A stretch of 64,000 nucleotides of DNA from an uncultured Bacteroidaceae bacterium (GCA_904502235.1 CAJGDP010000005.1:16516-80515), one strand, 5' to 3'. Shown: positions 52,210-62,244, numbered from the stretch's first letter. Notes: generated by a model from the sequence alone, not told the origin. Made by a program: numbers and translations.

Positions 52210-54117
52210 ATGAAAAAAACATTGGTAGATTTGTTTGAGGAATCGGTTAAATTGTATCCTCAGAACACTTTCCTTTTGGAAAAGACCGACAAAAAAGAGG
52301 GCTTCAAGCCAACAACATACATTCAAGTAAAGGAACTTGTCTATCGTCTGGGTGCAGGCTATCAGGCATTGGGTGTAAAGAAAGGCGACAATATGGCACT
52401 CCTGAGCGAGGGATGCAATATGTGGGTTATAGGCGAATTGGCTATGTTCTATGCCGGAGCCGTGAATGTTCCCCTCTCCATAAAGCTCGAAGAGAGCAAC
52501 GACCTTCTGTTCCGTCTTGTGCATGGCGATGTAAAGTTCATCCTTGTTTCCAATTATCAGCTCAAGAAAATCCGTGCAATCAAGGAGAAACTTGTTGATG
52601 TTGAAAAAATCATAGTCTTTGGCAATGCCGGAGAATTGGAAGAGAAGGAGATTGCATTGGATGATGTAATGAAGATGGGCGAAGAGTTCCTTGCGTCGCA
52701 TAGTATGGAAGAGTTCCTTGCTGTGGGACAGTCTTTGCAGAACGATGATATAGCAACCATAACTTATACCAGCGGTACAACAGCCGACCCTAAAGGCGTT
52801 GTCCTTACCCACCGCAACTACACGGCAAACGTTGAGCAGGCACTCACACTCGTGCATATCGACCAGACATGGCGCACACTCATCATTCTGCCTCTCGACC
52901 ACTGTTTTGCACACGTTGTAGGATTTTATATAATGATGTCGCGTGGTGCAACCGCAGCGACAGTTCAGGTTGGCCGCACCGGTCTTGAGACATTGAAGAA
53001 CATACCTTTGAATATCAAAGAGGTCCGTCCTCATTTCATACTTTCAGTACCTTCTTTGGCAAAGACATTCAAGAAGAATATCGAAGGTGCTATTCGCGCT
53101 AAGGGAAAAACAACCGAAACGCTTTTCAATTGGGGTATGAGTGTCCGTCAAAAATATTACGGCGACAGCAATCTCGATCGCAAGGGTATGCGCATATTCC
53201 TGAAACCGCTTGTTGCTTTGTTCGATAAGCTTATCTTCTCAAAGGTACGCGAGAACTTTGGTGGCGAACTTCGCTTCTTTGTCGGTGGTGGTGCATTGCT
53301 CGACAAGGATTTGCAGCACTTCTATCTTGGTGTAGGTATGCCAATGTATCAGGGCTATGGATTGTCAGAGGCTACTCCTGTAATATCATCGAATGGTCCC
53401 GACCTCTATCGCTTCGGTTCAAGCGGAAAGCTTGTTAAGCCAATAGAACTTAAGATTTGTGATGCCGACGGCAAGGAACTGCCTGTTGGCGAGCTTGGCG
53501 AAATTGTTGTCAAGGGCGAGAATGTGATGGCAGGTTACTGGAAGAACCCCGTAGCATCGGCAGAAACCGTGCGCGACGGCTATCTATATACCGGAGACCT
53601 TGGATATATGTCAGAAGAGGGGTTGCTCTATGTGAAGGGACGTTTCAAGAGTCTGCTTATCTCTAGCGATGGCGAGAAGTACAGCCCCGAGGGTATTGAA
53701 GAGGCTTTCGTGAGCCTTTGCCCCACAGTCGACCAGGTAATCCTTTACAACAACCAGTCGCCTTACACAATAGCTCTTATAGTTCCTAATAAGGATAATA
53801 TCAAGCGTGCGCTTGCCGAAAAGAATCTCGATTTCACCACAGAGGAGGGGCGTAAGGCTGCCTGCGATTTGGTAAAGGCAGATATCGATAAGTTCAAGAA
53901 GGGTGGTGAGCATGCCGGAATGTTCCCCGAGCGCTGGTTACCGAGCTGCTTTGCAGTGTTGCCCGAAGCATTCACCGAGCAGAACGGTATGATGAACAGT
54001 ACAATGAAAGTTGTCCGTGGCAAGGTTGAGAAATTCTACAAGGAACGCATTGATATCCTCTACACAGCCGAAGGTAAACAACTTTACGAACAGCATAATC
54101 TTGACGCGTTCAAATAA
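52210..54117 (+). CDS. Long-chain fatty acid-CoA ligase (AMP-forming)
   Basis: A 635-residue ANL-superfamily enzyme activating a fatty acid with ATP and CoA. Start MKKTLVDLFEESVKLYPQ. Motifs: TYTSGTTADPKGVVLTHRNY (P-loop A3), YQGYGLSEATPVISS (A5), TGDLGYMSEEGLLYVKGRFK (A7-A8), and GEKYSPEGIEEAF (hinge). The A10-type lysine is near the C-terminus (NSTMKVVRGK). Domain order fits FadD-type ligases. The stop lies in a 24-bp terminator stem shared with the next gene. Confidence 0.93.
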   Translation: MKKTLVDLFEESVKLYPQNTFLLEKTDKKEGFKPTTYIQVKELVYRLGAGYQALGVKKGDNMALLSEGCNMWVIGELAMFYAGAVNVPLSIKLEESNDLLFRLVHGDVKFILVSNYQLKKIRAIKEKLVDVEKIIVFGNAGELEEKEIALDDVMKMGEEFLASHSMEEFLAVGQSLQNDDIATITYTSGTTADPKGVVLTHRNYTANVEQALTLVHIDQTWRTLIILPLDHCFAHVVGFYIMMSRGATAATVQVGRTGLETLKNIPLNIKEVRPHFILSVPSLAKTFKKNIEGAIRAKGKTTETLFNWGMSVRQKYYGDSNLDRKGMRIFLKPLVALFDKLIFSKVRENFGGELRFFVGGGALLDKDLQHFYLGVGMPMYQGYGLSEATPVISSNGPDLYRFGSSGKLVKPIELKICDADGKELPVGELGEIVVKGENVMAGYWKNPVASAETVRDGYLYTGDLGYMSEEGLLYVKGRFKSLLISSDGEKYSPEGIEEAFVSLCPTVDQVILYNNQSPYTIALIVPNKDNIKRALAEKNLDFTTEEGRKAACDLVKADIDKFKKGGEHAGMFPERWLPSCFAVLPEAFTEQNGMMNSTMKVVRGKVEKFYKERIDILYTAEGKQLYEQHNLDAFK

Positions 54118-54161
54118 TCAAAAAGTGGTCACTTTTGAAGTGACCACTTTTTGATTATTTG
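54111..54161. terminator. 24-bp bidirectional terminator containing both stop codons
   Basis: Bases 54111-54134 and 54138-54161 are exact complements with a TTG loop. The stop codons of the plus-strand acyl-CoA ligase (54115-54117) and the minus-strand GH89 gene (54155-54157) are both in the stem, and T-rich tracts follow in each direction. Confidence 0.9.
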
Positions 54162-57100
54162 ATTAATCTTTTCTTCCCGTTTACAATATAGATTCCTTTT
54201 TTCAGTCTTTTCTCCTGCTTACGTCCGCCAAGGTCATATACGGTGTCGGTGCATTCCTTGTGTGCTTCCATACTCTTTATTCCGGTTTTTTTGAGCAACT
54301 CCTTGTATTGTGCGTCAAGTCTTGTGTGCATGGCATCAATCTCGTTATTGTCCATGCTGTTGTCATACAGATTCTTGGCTGCGACCATAAGGTCGTACAG
54401 CAGTTCCACATCTGTGGCATTGACATCGTTGTACCCGTTGTTTAAGGTTGCCTTTGAACTGATGGCATACAACTCAAATTCGCCCATGTGCCAGTATGTG
54501 CGCTCTGCGGTAACCTTGAATCGCAGGTAGCGGTAGAGTGTGCTGCAGTCAAACATCTCGGAATTGAAATCCTTTGCCGAAGCCTGTGGCAGTCCTTCGA
54601 TTACTGAATATGCTACGGTGTACTCTTTTTTGTCGTTGCTGCCCATAACGGTGATGGCATCGGGAAAGTCGGCATTGCTGGTAGTATTTCGTGTGTTATA
54701 GTAGAACTTGAATGTAGAGAATATGTTCTCGTTACCAAGGTCAACTTCTATATAGTGGTATCCCTCATTGGTATTAACAGAGTGCCAGTTCGAGTGGAAG
54801 AATCTGTTGCCGTCGTTCTTTACACCGTCAACAAGATAATCAATGCTTCCCTCTTGCGGGTCGGCAGCGTTCGACCAAAGGTAGTATGCACTGTTGCTAT
54901 CTGTGGTCTGCAACTGCAGTTTGGTTGTCTTGTCCTGTGGAGCTATCGAGGCGATACTCTTTATAAGGTTTTCGGCATCAGTAATCAAAGCACCGAGCTT
55001 CCTTCGGCTCTCCCCCTTGTTGAATATAGCCGTGTATGTCGCATCTTCGCGCGCATACATGGTATGTTCGGGCTCGGCAGTAACCAAACGTCCGTACTGG
55101 TCCTTCCAGCCAAGGAACTCCGCACCGTTTATAGGCTCAGCCTTAATACTGAATTCCACACCTTTTGTAACATCCCATTCGTTTCTTGTAGCACCGTCGG
55201 GTGTCTCGTCGGTCCATACGGCAACGTTGCCCCATTCGCTGTTGTTGCTCTTCACCATAATGTGCGATGCCATCTGTGAGAACTCAGTAACATTCAGCAC
55301 AATCTCATATACAGGGCGTATCGACGGCTCCTTTGCACCCTTTTCTGATGGCTTGCCGTTGTTGTCCCATGCACCGTCAAAGCGCAGGCGAATGTGTGTC
55401 ATACCAAGAGGCATGTTGTAGGGTAGCAACACATTTATCTTGCCTGAGCATACGGCAGTATTCAGTGCGCTCTGGCTTCCTGTACTTTTCAGCAGCTCGC
55501 CCTGGTCGTCGAAATCTCCGTCGCCGTTCAGGTCTATGAATGCGCGGAAATAGCAGTATTTCAATCCGTCGGCATTGCCGTTGTCGTACGAAATATCAAA
55601 GCTTGCACCCTGTGGCACATTGATAATCTGCGGTATGGTGGTAAAGATATTTTTGGGGGCGGATGTGGTTTCGTAAATAGTCTCCGCCTCGCGATTGTAG
55701 TATGCGAAACTTATGTTGTGTACAAACTGCTTGTATCCGGCAATGTCGGAGTAGCTGCCTGTAAGTCCTTCAATGACACCCCATTTGTCCTCAATGAAGT
55801 TGGCAGTGAATACGGCATCTTCTTTGCCGTAATATATGAACGGATTGCTGTTGCTCACTACATTGCCGTCGGCATCGCTCCAATTGTTGAAGTTGTAGCC
55901 AGTGTCGGGTGTTGCAGTAATCTTTACAGCCTCCTTGTTTGTTACTTCAAGTTTGTCCGTGCCCTCTATTGCCACAGAGCCGTTTGCACCGGCAATGGCT
56001 TTTATGGTGCGTGCTTCGGTAATCTCCTCTACAATTGCAAGGTTGAATGTTATTCCTGTACCGTCGCTGAATGTTACAGAGGCTGTGGTCTTGCCAATCT
56101 CGGCATCGGCGGGAATTTCAACCATATTGCCGTTGGCAGTGAGCTTTTCGCTTTCCGAAGCCGCTCCGTCCGCGTTCAGGTCAATACATATTGATGTTAT
56201 ATCAACCTCTTTGCCAATCTCGAGCGGTAGCTCGCTCCTTTGTCCGCGGTAAACCTCGGCAACCACATCGCTCTTTGTGGCATCGCGCTTTACTCCCATG
56301 GGGAACAGATAGTTCTTTCCTGCACCCTTTACTCTGCCGAAATATTTACCGAAAGTGCTTACAGCCTTTTTTGTCGCACTCATATCGTCGGGGATAGTTA
56401 CCTTAGAATAGTCATAGTCGGTATAGTTAACGGTCCATGGATATTCAAATCCGTTGTACCAACCTCCCGATGGAGCATTGCCGTTGTTCTCAAAGAAGTG
56501 TTTCCAACGCTTGTAGTGGAAATCCTTTATCAGTCCTGCCCAGCAACGGTTTGAGTAGTCGTGCAGGTCGGTGTCGCCCTTCGACCACACGGTAATCTGT
56601 GTACGGGCGTTCCATTCAAGCCAGTTGCGGTCGTTTACGTCTGTTCCCTCAACCTCATTCGCAATGTTGCGTGCAAGGCTTGTCCAACGTTCCAGTTTGA
56701 AGTTCTCGTCGTACGAAAGCATGTTGTCAAGGTCGAGCATCAGTTGCAGGTAGAGATTGTAAAGGCGTGTGTATTCGCCGTTATCCTTGGCATCATATGC
56801 AGCCTTTATGAGCGGCAACAGTTCTGCGGCATAATCCACCATAGCCTGGCGTATAACGTCTATAACGTCATAATTGTAGTTTGCGATGCCGTCTTTTGTC
56901 GTAACAAGGTCCTTTATTGAAATAAGGTCATCGGCAGCAAGCAATACATCCTGTGTATCCCAGTAGATAGCCGATGTACTCCAGCTCGATACGCTCTTTA
57001 CATTCCATGACGGACGTGCAAGTATCACCGCTTCCGATGTTCCTTGCTGGTCGGTGGGGCATGCCCACACCGATTTCTTCAATGTCTGCATTGCCGAGAG

Positions 57101-58630
57101 AGCCTTGGGCGCAGTTTCGGTACTCACGCCGTAGCGCGAATGTGTATATTCCTTCAACCACATATCGGCACCGGGGTTGCTGTTCATCCAGGGAAGTTCA
57201 AATAGCATGTCATAAAGAATCGGGTTTGTCTCCGTACCTTCGGGAGTGGCTCCCACACCCTGCATATTGTTGCCCTTTGCAAGTGCGCTGAAGTAGTCGT
57301 TCATTGTCGATTCCAGACGTCCGTGCATTCCGCTACGACCACCAAAGTTGTGCAGCATACAGAAAATGTATGGGCGTCCCTGATAGTAATTGCCGTTCCA
57401 TTGTGCCTTGCCCGGAGCATCGGCAAAAAGATCAAGACCTATGAAACGGTCGCCATAGTTCTTCATTGCACCGAAAGCACCGCTCTTGGGAGTACCCTGC
57501 CATTGCTGTATAATCCACTTGGGCTCTTGTGGAGCATTGTATTTCGCCTTATCCTCGCTGCTTACAGTATTGTAGCAGTTATCAAGGTGTTTCATTATAT
57601 TTGGGTAGAGCGTCTCGTTTGTAATGTGGCTCGGTACGCTCATCTCGTGGAACGGGTCGATGCTATAGAACTCCGATACACCCATCACATTGTGCAGATG
57701 CTTGTAGTATACGGGTGCGAAGGTCGCATAACTGGTGGATGCCGGATTCAGAATATCGGGACGTGTATATCCGCCGGCCCACGTACCACCGTTTATTACG
57801 TCGCTGTTGCTGAAGCCGCTTATGTTTGTATATTTTGCGATACAGTTTGGCACCTGTCCGCTGAAGCCCGGGATAACTGGTTGCATACCGAGTTCGCGCA
57901 TGCGCTGCATCATGTCGCGGCAGAGCTGCTCCTGACGTGTATACCACCAGTCGGGGTTACCGTTCATATTAACATCGTTGGCATTGATTGTGCCACCCCA
58001 GCCTTCGAGGTTGTTCATTGCAAACCAGGCAATGAATCCGGGGCCTGCAATATATGCGTTTATATCCTCTTCGCTAACACCAAGTTCGCGCAGAAAGTTG
58101 CGTGTAACCACATCCAAACCAACAAGGTTCAACGGGGCGTTTATGCCATGCAGAGCCATCCAGTCAATCTCCTTCTGCCAACGGTCCCAAGTCCAGAACG
58201 CCATAGAGTAAGAGAATGTACAGGTATTGAAATCGTAACGGTAGGTAGTGTTGCATACGTGCTTCTCCTCGCCTTGTGGAACGGGCAGCTCAACCTTTGA
58301 AAGGTCGGTTGTAAGGTTGTTCCAAGTGAGGTTTATGTGCGCGTGGTGGTTCAAATACCAGTTGATACCTGTTGCAACCGACAATTGTGTGTTACCCTTG
58401 ATGCAGGGTTTGCTGTTCTTTGATGTAATGATGAATACATCCTTGCCGTCTTGGGCGAGATTTTCGTTGATTTCAATTTCGAACAGATTGGCCGCACCGT
58501 CGCCACCAATACGGTTGAGCAGGGCTGTGATAGCCTCTTGCGGTGTGGCTACAGGAGCCTGTGCCTGTGCAGTCTGTGTTGTAAAGAGTGTTACCAATAG
58601 TAACAGAATGGTTACAATACGCTTTCTCAT
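54155..58630 (-). CDS. Secreted multidomain alpha-N-acetylglucosaminidase (GH89)
   Basis: A 1491-residue exported enzyme (signal MRKRIVTILLLLVTLFTTQT..AQA). It removes terminal alpha-linked GlcNAc, e.g. from heparan sulfate or gastric-type mucin. N-terminal small domain (~25-110), then the TIM barrel with RYDFNTCTFSYSMAFWTWDR, GMQPVIPGFSGQVP, acid/base E329 in DPFHEM and nucleophile E464 in ATPEGTETN, then the helical C domain (~480-745). After it: a beta-sandwich linker, an InlB-type repeat (~870-920), a GEVED domain (~930-1090), a second InlB-type repeat, and an F5/8 type C (CBM32-like) domain (about 1250-1400). The end (VYDLGGRKQEKRLKKGIYIV..KKRLIK) is a T9SS-like tail. Catalytic residue roles are taken from family homology. 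Confidence 0.92.
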   Translation of the reverse strand: MRKRIVTILLLLVTLFTTQTAQAQAPVATPQEAITALLNRIGGDGAANLFEIEINENLAQDGKDVFIITSKNSKPCIKGNTQLSVATGINWYLNHHAHINLTWNNLTTDLSKVELPVPQGEEKHVCNTTYRYDFNTCTFSYSMAFWTWDRWQKEIDWMALHGINAPLNLVGLDVVTRNFLRELGVSEEDINAYIAGPGFIAWFAMNNLEGWGGTINANDVNMNGNPDWWYTRQEQLCRDMMQRMRELGMQPVIPGFSGQVPNCIAKYTNISGFSNSDVINGGTWAGGYTRPDILNPASTSYATFAPVYYKHLHNVMGVSEFYSIDPFHEMSVPSHITNETLYPNIMKHLDNCYNTVSSEDKAKYNAPQEPKWIIQQWQGTPKSGAFGAMKNYGDRFIGLDLFADAPGKAQWNGNYYQGRPYIFCMLHNFGGRSGMHGRLESTMNDYFSALAKGNNMQGVGATPEGTETNPILYDMLFELPWMNSNPGADMWLKEYTHSRYGVSTETAPKALSAMQTLKKSVWACPTDQQGTSEAVILARPSWNVKSVSSWSTSAIYWDTQDVLLAADDLISIKDLVTTKDGIANYNYDVIDVIRQAMVDYAAELLPLIKAAYDAKDNGEYTRLYNLYLQLMLDLDNMLSYDENFKLERWTSLARNIANEVEGTDVNDRNWLEWNARTQITVWSKGDTDLHDYSNRCWAGLIKDFHYKRWKHFFENNGNAPSGGWYNGFEYPWTVNYTDYDYSKVTIPDDMSATKKAVSTFGKYFGRVKGAGKNYLFPMGVKRDATKSDVVAEVYRGQRSELPLEIGKEVDITSICIDLNADGAASESEKLTANGNMVEIPADAEIGKTTASVTFSDGTGITFNLAIVEEITEARTIKAIAGANGSVAIEGTDKLEVTNKEAVKITATPDTGYNFNNWSDADGNVVSNSNPFIYYGKEDAVFTANFIEDKWGVIEGLTGSYSDIAGYKQFVHNISFAYYNREAETIYETTSAPKNIFTTIPQIINVPQGASFDISYDNGNADGLKYCYFRAFIDLNGDGDFDDQGELLKSTGSQSALNTAVCSGKINVLLPYNMPLGMTHIRLRFDGAWDNNGKPSEKGAKEPSIRPVYEIVLNVTEFSQMASHIMVKSNNSEWGNVAVWTDETPDGATRNEWDVTKGVEFSIKAEPINGAEFLGWKDQYGRLVTAEPEHTMYAREDATYTAIFNKGESRRKLGALITDAENLIKSIASIAPQDKTTKLQLQTTDSNSAYYLWSNAADPQEGSIDYLVDGVKNDGNRFFHSNWHSVNTNEGYHYIEVDLGNENIFSTFKFYYNTRNTTSNADFPDAITVMGSNDKKEYTVAYSVIEGLPQASAKDFNSEMFDCSTLYRYLRFKVTAERTYWHMGEFELYAISSKATLNNGYNDVNATDVELLYDLMVAAKNLYDNSMDNNEIDAMHTRLDAQYKELLKKTGIKSMEAHKECTDTVYDLGGRKQEKRLKKGIYIVNGKKRLIK

Positions 58631-58670
58631 TATAATGATGTTTAATTATTTACATAACATTCTATTCTGC

Positions 58671-58678
58671 AAAAATAA
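58671..58678 (-). promoter_or_regulatory. -7 element of GH89 gene
   Basis: TATTTTTG on the minus strand, 40 bases upstream of the start at 58630. Confidence 0.5.
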
Positions 58679-58749
58679 TACAAATTAAGTAATAATGGTA
58701 GATGTTTGCCCAAAGATAATTTGATTTGCGATTCCGCATGCAGAATAAA

Positions 58750-58775
58750 GATACTTCGCTACGCTCAGTATGACA
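58750..58775. repeat. Short dispersed-type imperfect palindrome
   Basis: GATACTTCGCTACGCTCAGT followed by ATGACA: ATACT and AGTAT flank a loop-like centre. This wording is similar to a short repeat seen between genes in many bacterial genomes, from memory. Only one copy is in the window. The rest of 58631-58808 has nothing recognised. Confidence 0.4.
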
Positions 58776-58808
58776 AGGTGTACCGGAACCACCGCGATAT
58801 TGTTGCTT

Positions 58809-61196
58809 TTAGAACTCAATGAGAATTCTTCCGTTGATGCGTCTGCCGGTGAGATAGTTGGGTACGGCATAGTTGTTGTTGCTTATATCCTTCACCCAAT
58901 AATATGAATTCACGTTGTCGATGCCAAGAATGTTGAACGCATCAATTCCCAGCCAGATGTTCTTGAACCAGCTCTTCACACCAGTGCGGTGTCTGCCGTC
59001 CTCGTTGTCGAGCAGACGGTACGACATACCTATGTCCACGCGCATATATGCCGGAGCTTTGAAAATATGCTTCTCGCGTCCGCTATGCGGTGGTCCAAAA
59101 GGCAATCCGTCGGCATATACACCCTGCAGGTTCATCTTCCATCGTTCGGTGAACGGGAAATAGTCGGTAAAATACAGTGATGCCGAGAACAGTTGGTTTG
59201 TGGGGCGCGGAATCCAGTCGCCACCATTGATTTTCTCTTTCGTGTCCATGATAGAGAGCGTAATCCAGGAGTCGGTCCCCGGAACAAACTCTCCGAACAG
59301 TTTCAAATCCAATCCTGTGGCATATCCCTTGGCGCAGTTTTCGCCATAGTATACAATGCGCACATTGTCCACGTTGTATGGGATAAGATTGTCCAGTTTC
59401 TTGTAGTAAGCCTCGGCTGTGAATTTGAACGGACGTCCGAAAATCTTGAAATGGTAGTCGTAACCCAATACAATATGTATGGAGCGTTGCGACTTTATCT
59501 TTTTGTTCAGCACCACTTCCGTTATACCCTCGTTTGTAACCGTGTCGCGCATCTCCTTGTAGAACGGAGTCTGGTAATAGATACCTGTAGCCAGACGGAA
59601 CGTCATGTCCTTGTTGAATTTGGGAATCATGCCCACCGATGCACGCGGCGAGAACAGAAACTCATTGTTCCAGTCCCAATATGAGATTCTTGCACCGGCA
59701 TTTATTGAGATAAGACCAATGCTGCTGTTGAACTTGTATGTATCCTGTGCATACGCAAACAGATGGTTGCTTGTGGCAGATGTGTTTGCGCTGAGGCTGT
59801 ATACCGGACGCATTCCGTCGGCAGTGTTGGGGATATTGTAGCCAACAGAATCGCGCAATTCCCATTCGCGCTGGTTGTCCTGGAATTTCTCGTTTTTCCA
59901 CTCTACACCCCATCGCAGGTCGTGCGCCTTGAGGTAATGTTTTCCCGTGAACTTGATGTTCACGACATTTGCATCAAGATAATTGCGGGCATGTTCAAGA
60001 TATCCGCCTATTCCCAATGATTGGTCGGTGTTTATGTCGTTGAGCCAGTACTCGCCAATAATGTCGTATGTCTCCTGTTCCACAGTCTGGAATGCCGAAG
60101 CCTGCAACGAGTATTGGTGGTATTCGTTCGGCGAATAGTTGAGCGAAGCTGCTCCGAACATCGTGCGGAAAAGGTCGGTCTCCCAACCGTCGAAATAAAC
60201 CTTGAACTCCTTTACATCCTCAAGGGTACCGAAACTTGTGGTGCGGTCGCTCGGAGTGAAATTATATTCGTTGCGCGAAATGTTTCCGATTACGCTCAAG
60301 CTGAGTTTGTCGGTTATGCGCCAGTCGGCAAACAACTGGTAATCGATGAAATTGGGGCTGTATTCGCCCTTTGTGTCTAGTGAGCCCAACAGATAGTTGT
60401 TGCTCTTGTAGCGTACGGAATTCGATATGCTTATCCTGCTGTTTCCCCAGCCCACATAGGCACTTGCTCCCAAAAGACTAGCCGACACCGTGCTTTCGAA
60501 TTCGCGCGGTTTGCGGTATGTTATGTCTAGGACCGACGACATCTTGTCGCCGTACTTTGCCTCGAAACCGCCTGTAGAGAACTCGATGGCACCCACCATG
60601 TCGGGGTTTATGAAGCTGAGACCTTCCTGCTGCCCGGCACGTATGAGCAGCGGACGATAGACCTCTATGCCGTTCACATACACACTGTTCTCGTCAAAGT
60701 TTCCTCCGCGTACATTGTATTGCGAACTCATCTCGTTGTTCGCGCTCACTCCTGCCTGCGATTTTATTAAATCCTCAATGGCATTTCCGCTTGCCGAGGG
60801 TTGCAGACGTATCTTGTCGGGCATGGAAATCCTCTGCGTCGTGCCCATCTGATGCTCCTTGTCAACCACTTCCACTGCCTGCAGGGCAAAATCGGTCGAG
60901 GGAAGCATCACATTCACCGTAATTGTATCAGTGGGGTTGTGGAAGGTGCGCTTGCGTATCTGGTAACCAATCATTGAGTATGCCACCACCAGCGTGTCCT
61001 TGCTGTTGCATGTGAGACTGTAATATCCATTGAGGTCGGCAACCGTTCCCACGGGTTCACCAACAATGCTTATGTTGGCAATCTCTATGGGCTTCTGGTT
61101 CTCGTCGGTAACACGTCCCTTGATGGTAACCTTCTGCGCCATGGAGCACAGCGTAACCATCGCCAGAATCGCGGTTATGAAAAATCTTGACCTCAT
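58809..61196 (-). CDS. TonB-dependent receptor with carboxypeptidase-like regulatory domain
   Basis: A 795-residue outer-membrane protein (signal MRSRFFITAILAMVTLCSMA). Residues ~22-100 are a CarboxypepD-regulatory-like sandwich (KVTIKGRVTDENQKPIEIAN), then the plug (SASGNAIEDLIKSQAGVSANN, NVRGGNFDENSVYVNGIEV, EFSTGGFEAKYGDKMSSVLDI), then the 22-strand barrel ending in GRILIEF. No SusD-type partner lies nearby, so it is a lone TonB receptor and not part of a classical PUL. The GH89 gene is downstream on the same strand at 178 bases; a functional link is possible but not shown. Ligand unknown. Confidence 0.9.
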   Translation of the reverse strand: MRSRFFITAILAMVTLCSMAQKVTIKGRVTDENQKPIEIANISIVGEPVGTVADLNGYYSLTCNSKDTLVVAYSMIGYQIRKRTFHNPTDTITVNVMLPSTDFALQAVEVVDKEHQMGTTQRISMPDKIRLQPSASGNAIEDLIKSQAGVSANNEMSSQYNVRGGNFDENSVYVNGIEVYRPLLIRAGQQEGLSFINPDMVGAIEFSTGGFEAKYGDKMSSVLDITYRKPREFESTVSASLLGASAYVGWGNSRISISNSVRYKSNNYLLGSLDTKGEYSPNFIDYQLFADWRITDKLSLSVIGNISRNEYNFTPSDRTTSFGTLEDVKEFKVYFDGWETDLFRTMFGAASLNYSPNEYHQYSLQASAFQTVEQETYDIIGEYWLNDINTDQSLGIGGYLEHARNYLDANVVNIKFTGKHYLKAHDLRWGVEWKNEKFQDNQREWELRDSVGYNIPNTADGMRPVYSLSANTSATSNHLFAYAQDTYKFNSSIGLISINAGARISYWDWNNEFLFSPRASVGMIPKFNKDMTFRLATGIYYQTPFYKEMRDTVTNEGITEVVLNKKIKSQRSIHIVLGYDYHFKIFGRPFKFTAEAYYKKLDNLIPYNVDNVRIVYYGENCAKGYATGLDLKLFGEFVPGTDSWITLSIMDTKEKINGGDWIPRPTNQLFSASLYFTDYFPFTERWKMNLQGVYADGLPFGPPHSGREKHIFKAPAYMRVDIGMSYRLLDNEDGRHRTGVKSWFKNIWLGIDAFNILGIDNVNSYYWVKDISNNNYAVPNYLTGRRINGRILIEF

Positions 61197-61221
61197 AGGT
61201 AATTATAACGCAAAAAATCAC

Positions 61222-62205
61222 CTAAACGTATATGGCGCGTAAAATTTTGTTTATCCAGCTCCATTTGAAGCGAAACCATCGCAATGTACCCTTCTCTTTT
61301 CCGCCATAGTTGAGCAGGGTGGTGATGAATTTTTTATGAAAGAGAGGCAATGCTCTTGCCTCGAGGAATTCAAAATGGGCATATCCATGCCTGTACGCAT
61401 TGTTCAGGGCTGCCCATATTGCCATTATTCCCGGATGTTGCATGGGGTGGCTCTTGCGCAGTCCGCAACTGTATGCAAGGTTGGCGCAATCCTTGTCGTA
61501 AAGGCATATCGAACTGCCTATGGTCTTGCCTTTGTAGGTGACAACAAACATCTTGGCCTTTTCGCACAGTGTGCCGTCGTCGTTGCGAAGCATCATATTC
61601 AGTGTCTCCTTGTCGGGCAGACGGCGTACCTTGCTTATATAATAGTTGTGCAACAGGTTGATGCCCTCATTTATCTCCTGCTGTGTGGTGGCGCGATGCC
61701 AGGTAACTCCGTCGTTTTCGGCTTTGCGGATGTGTGCGCGGTAGGCACGTGTCAGACGCTCTTGCGGAGCTTTGCTATGCAGGGATATGTACAGACGCTG
61801 GTCGCGTGTGGGTACAAAGCCATTTTTGCGCAGTATACCGTAGGCAAAACGCGAATCCTCAATATTCTGCACCTTTATGAATGTGTGCCTGAAACCCGAC
61901 ATCTCAATAACCTTCTCAAGGAACATCCCGAATATATCCTCGCGGTTGGTGCAGCTTTCGCAGTAGACACCTTCGCCGTTCACCGTATACCAATGGTACC
62001 ATAGGAATGGCAACGGGATGAAACGTCGCCTTTTGATTACAAGAATGTGCGCGGTTTCGTTGCCCGTGCTGTCGTATGCCACCAGCATGCACGGCTTGCT
62101 TATCCTTGAACGCTCATATATACGGAACATCAGCGCAGAGTGCAGCACCGAACCGTCCATCAGTTCGGGCAACTGTTCGCTCCTTGTATATATGTCTATG
62201 CGCAT
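61222..62205 (-). CDS. GNAT/FemAB-like acyltransferase of unknown substrate
   Basis: A 327-residue cytoplasmic protein. The C-terminal half (YRAHIRKAENDGVTWHRAT, FVVTYKGKTIGSSICLYD, GYAHFEFLEARALPLFHKK) looks like the GNAT-type fold of FemAB/BioF2-type peptidyl transferases, and the N-terminal half repeats a weaker version (VAYDSTGNETAHILVIKRRR). Such tandem-GNAT proteins often transfer amino acids from tRNA or act on cell-wall precursors. Substrate not predictable. The gene is divergent to tsaD. Confidence 0.65.
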   Translation of the reverse strand: MRIDIYTRSEQLPELMDGSVLHSALMFRIYERSRISKPCMLVAYDSTGNETAHILVIKRRRFIPLPFLWYHWYTVNGEGVYCESCTNREDIFGMFLEKVIEMSGFRHTFIKVQNIEDSRFAYGILRKNGFVPTRDQRLYISLHSKAPQERLTRAYRAHIRKAENDGVTWHRATTQQEINEGINLLHNYYISKVRRLPDKETLNMMLRNDDGTLCEKAKMFVVTYKGKTIGSSICLYDKDCANLAYSCGLRKSHPMQHPGIMAIWAALNNAYRHGYAHFEFLEARALPLFHKKFITTLLNYGGKEKGTLRWFRFKWSWINKILRAIYV

Positions 62206-62236
62206 GCCGTTTTGTTATTTTTACGCACGAAGTTAG

Positions 62237-62244
62237 CGAAAATA
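62237..62244 (-). promoter_or_regulatory. -7 element of GNAT-like gene
   Basis: TATTTTCG on the minus strand, 31 bases upstream of the start; a second candidate, TAACTTCG, lies at 62235-62228. Confidence 0.4.

Noticed and set aside
54894..55421. A 175-residue plus-strand frame and similar ones across 54.2-56.9 kb
   Set aside because: All are antisense to the GH89 accessory domains and do not resemble known proteins.
57323..58300. A 325-residue plus-strand frame inside the GH89 gene
   Set aside because: Antisense to conserved GH89 motifs, with no recognisable domain and cysteine/valine-rich shadow composition.
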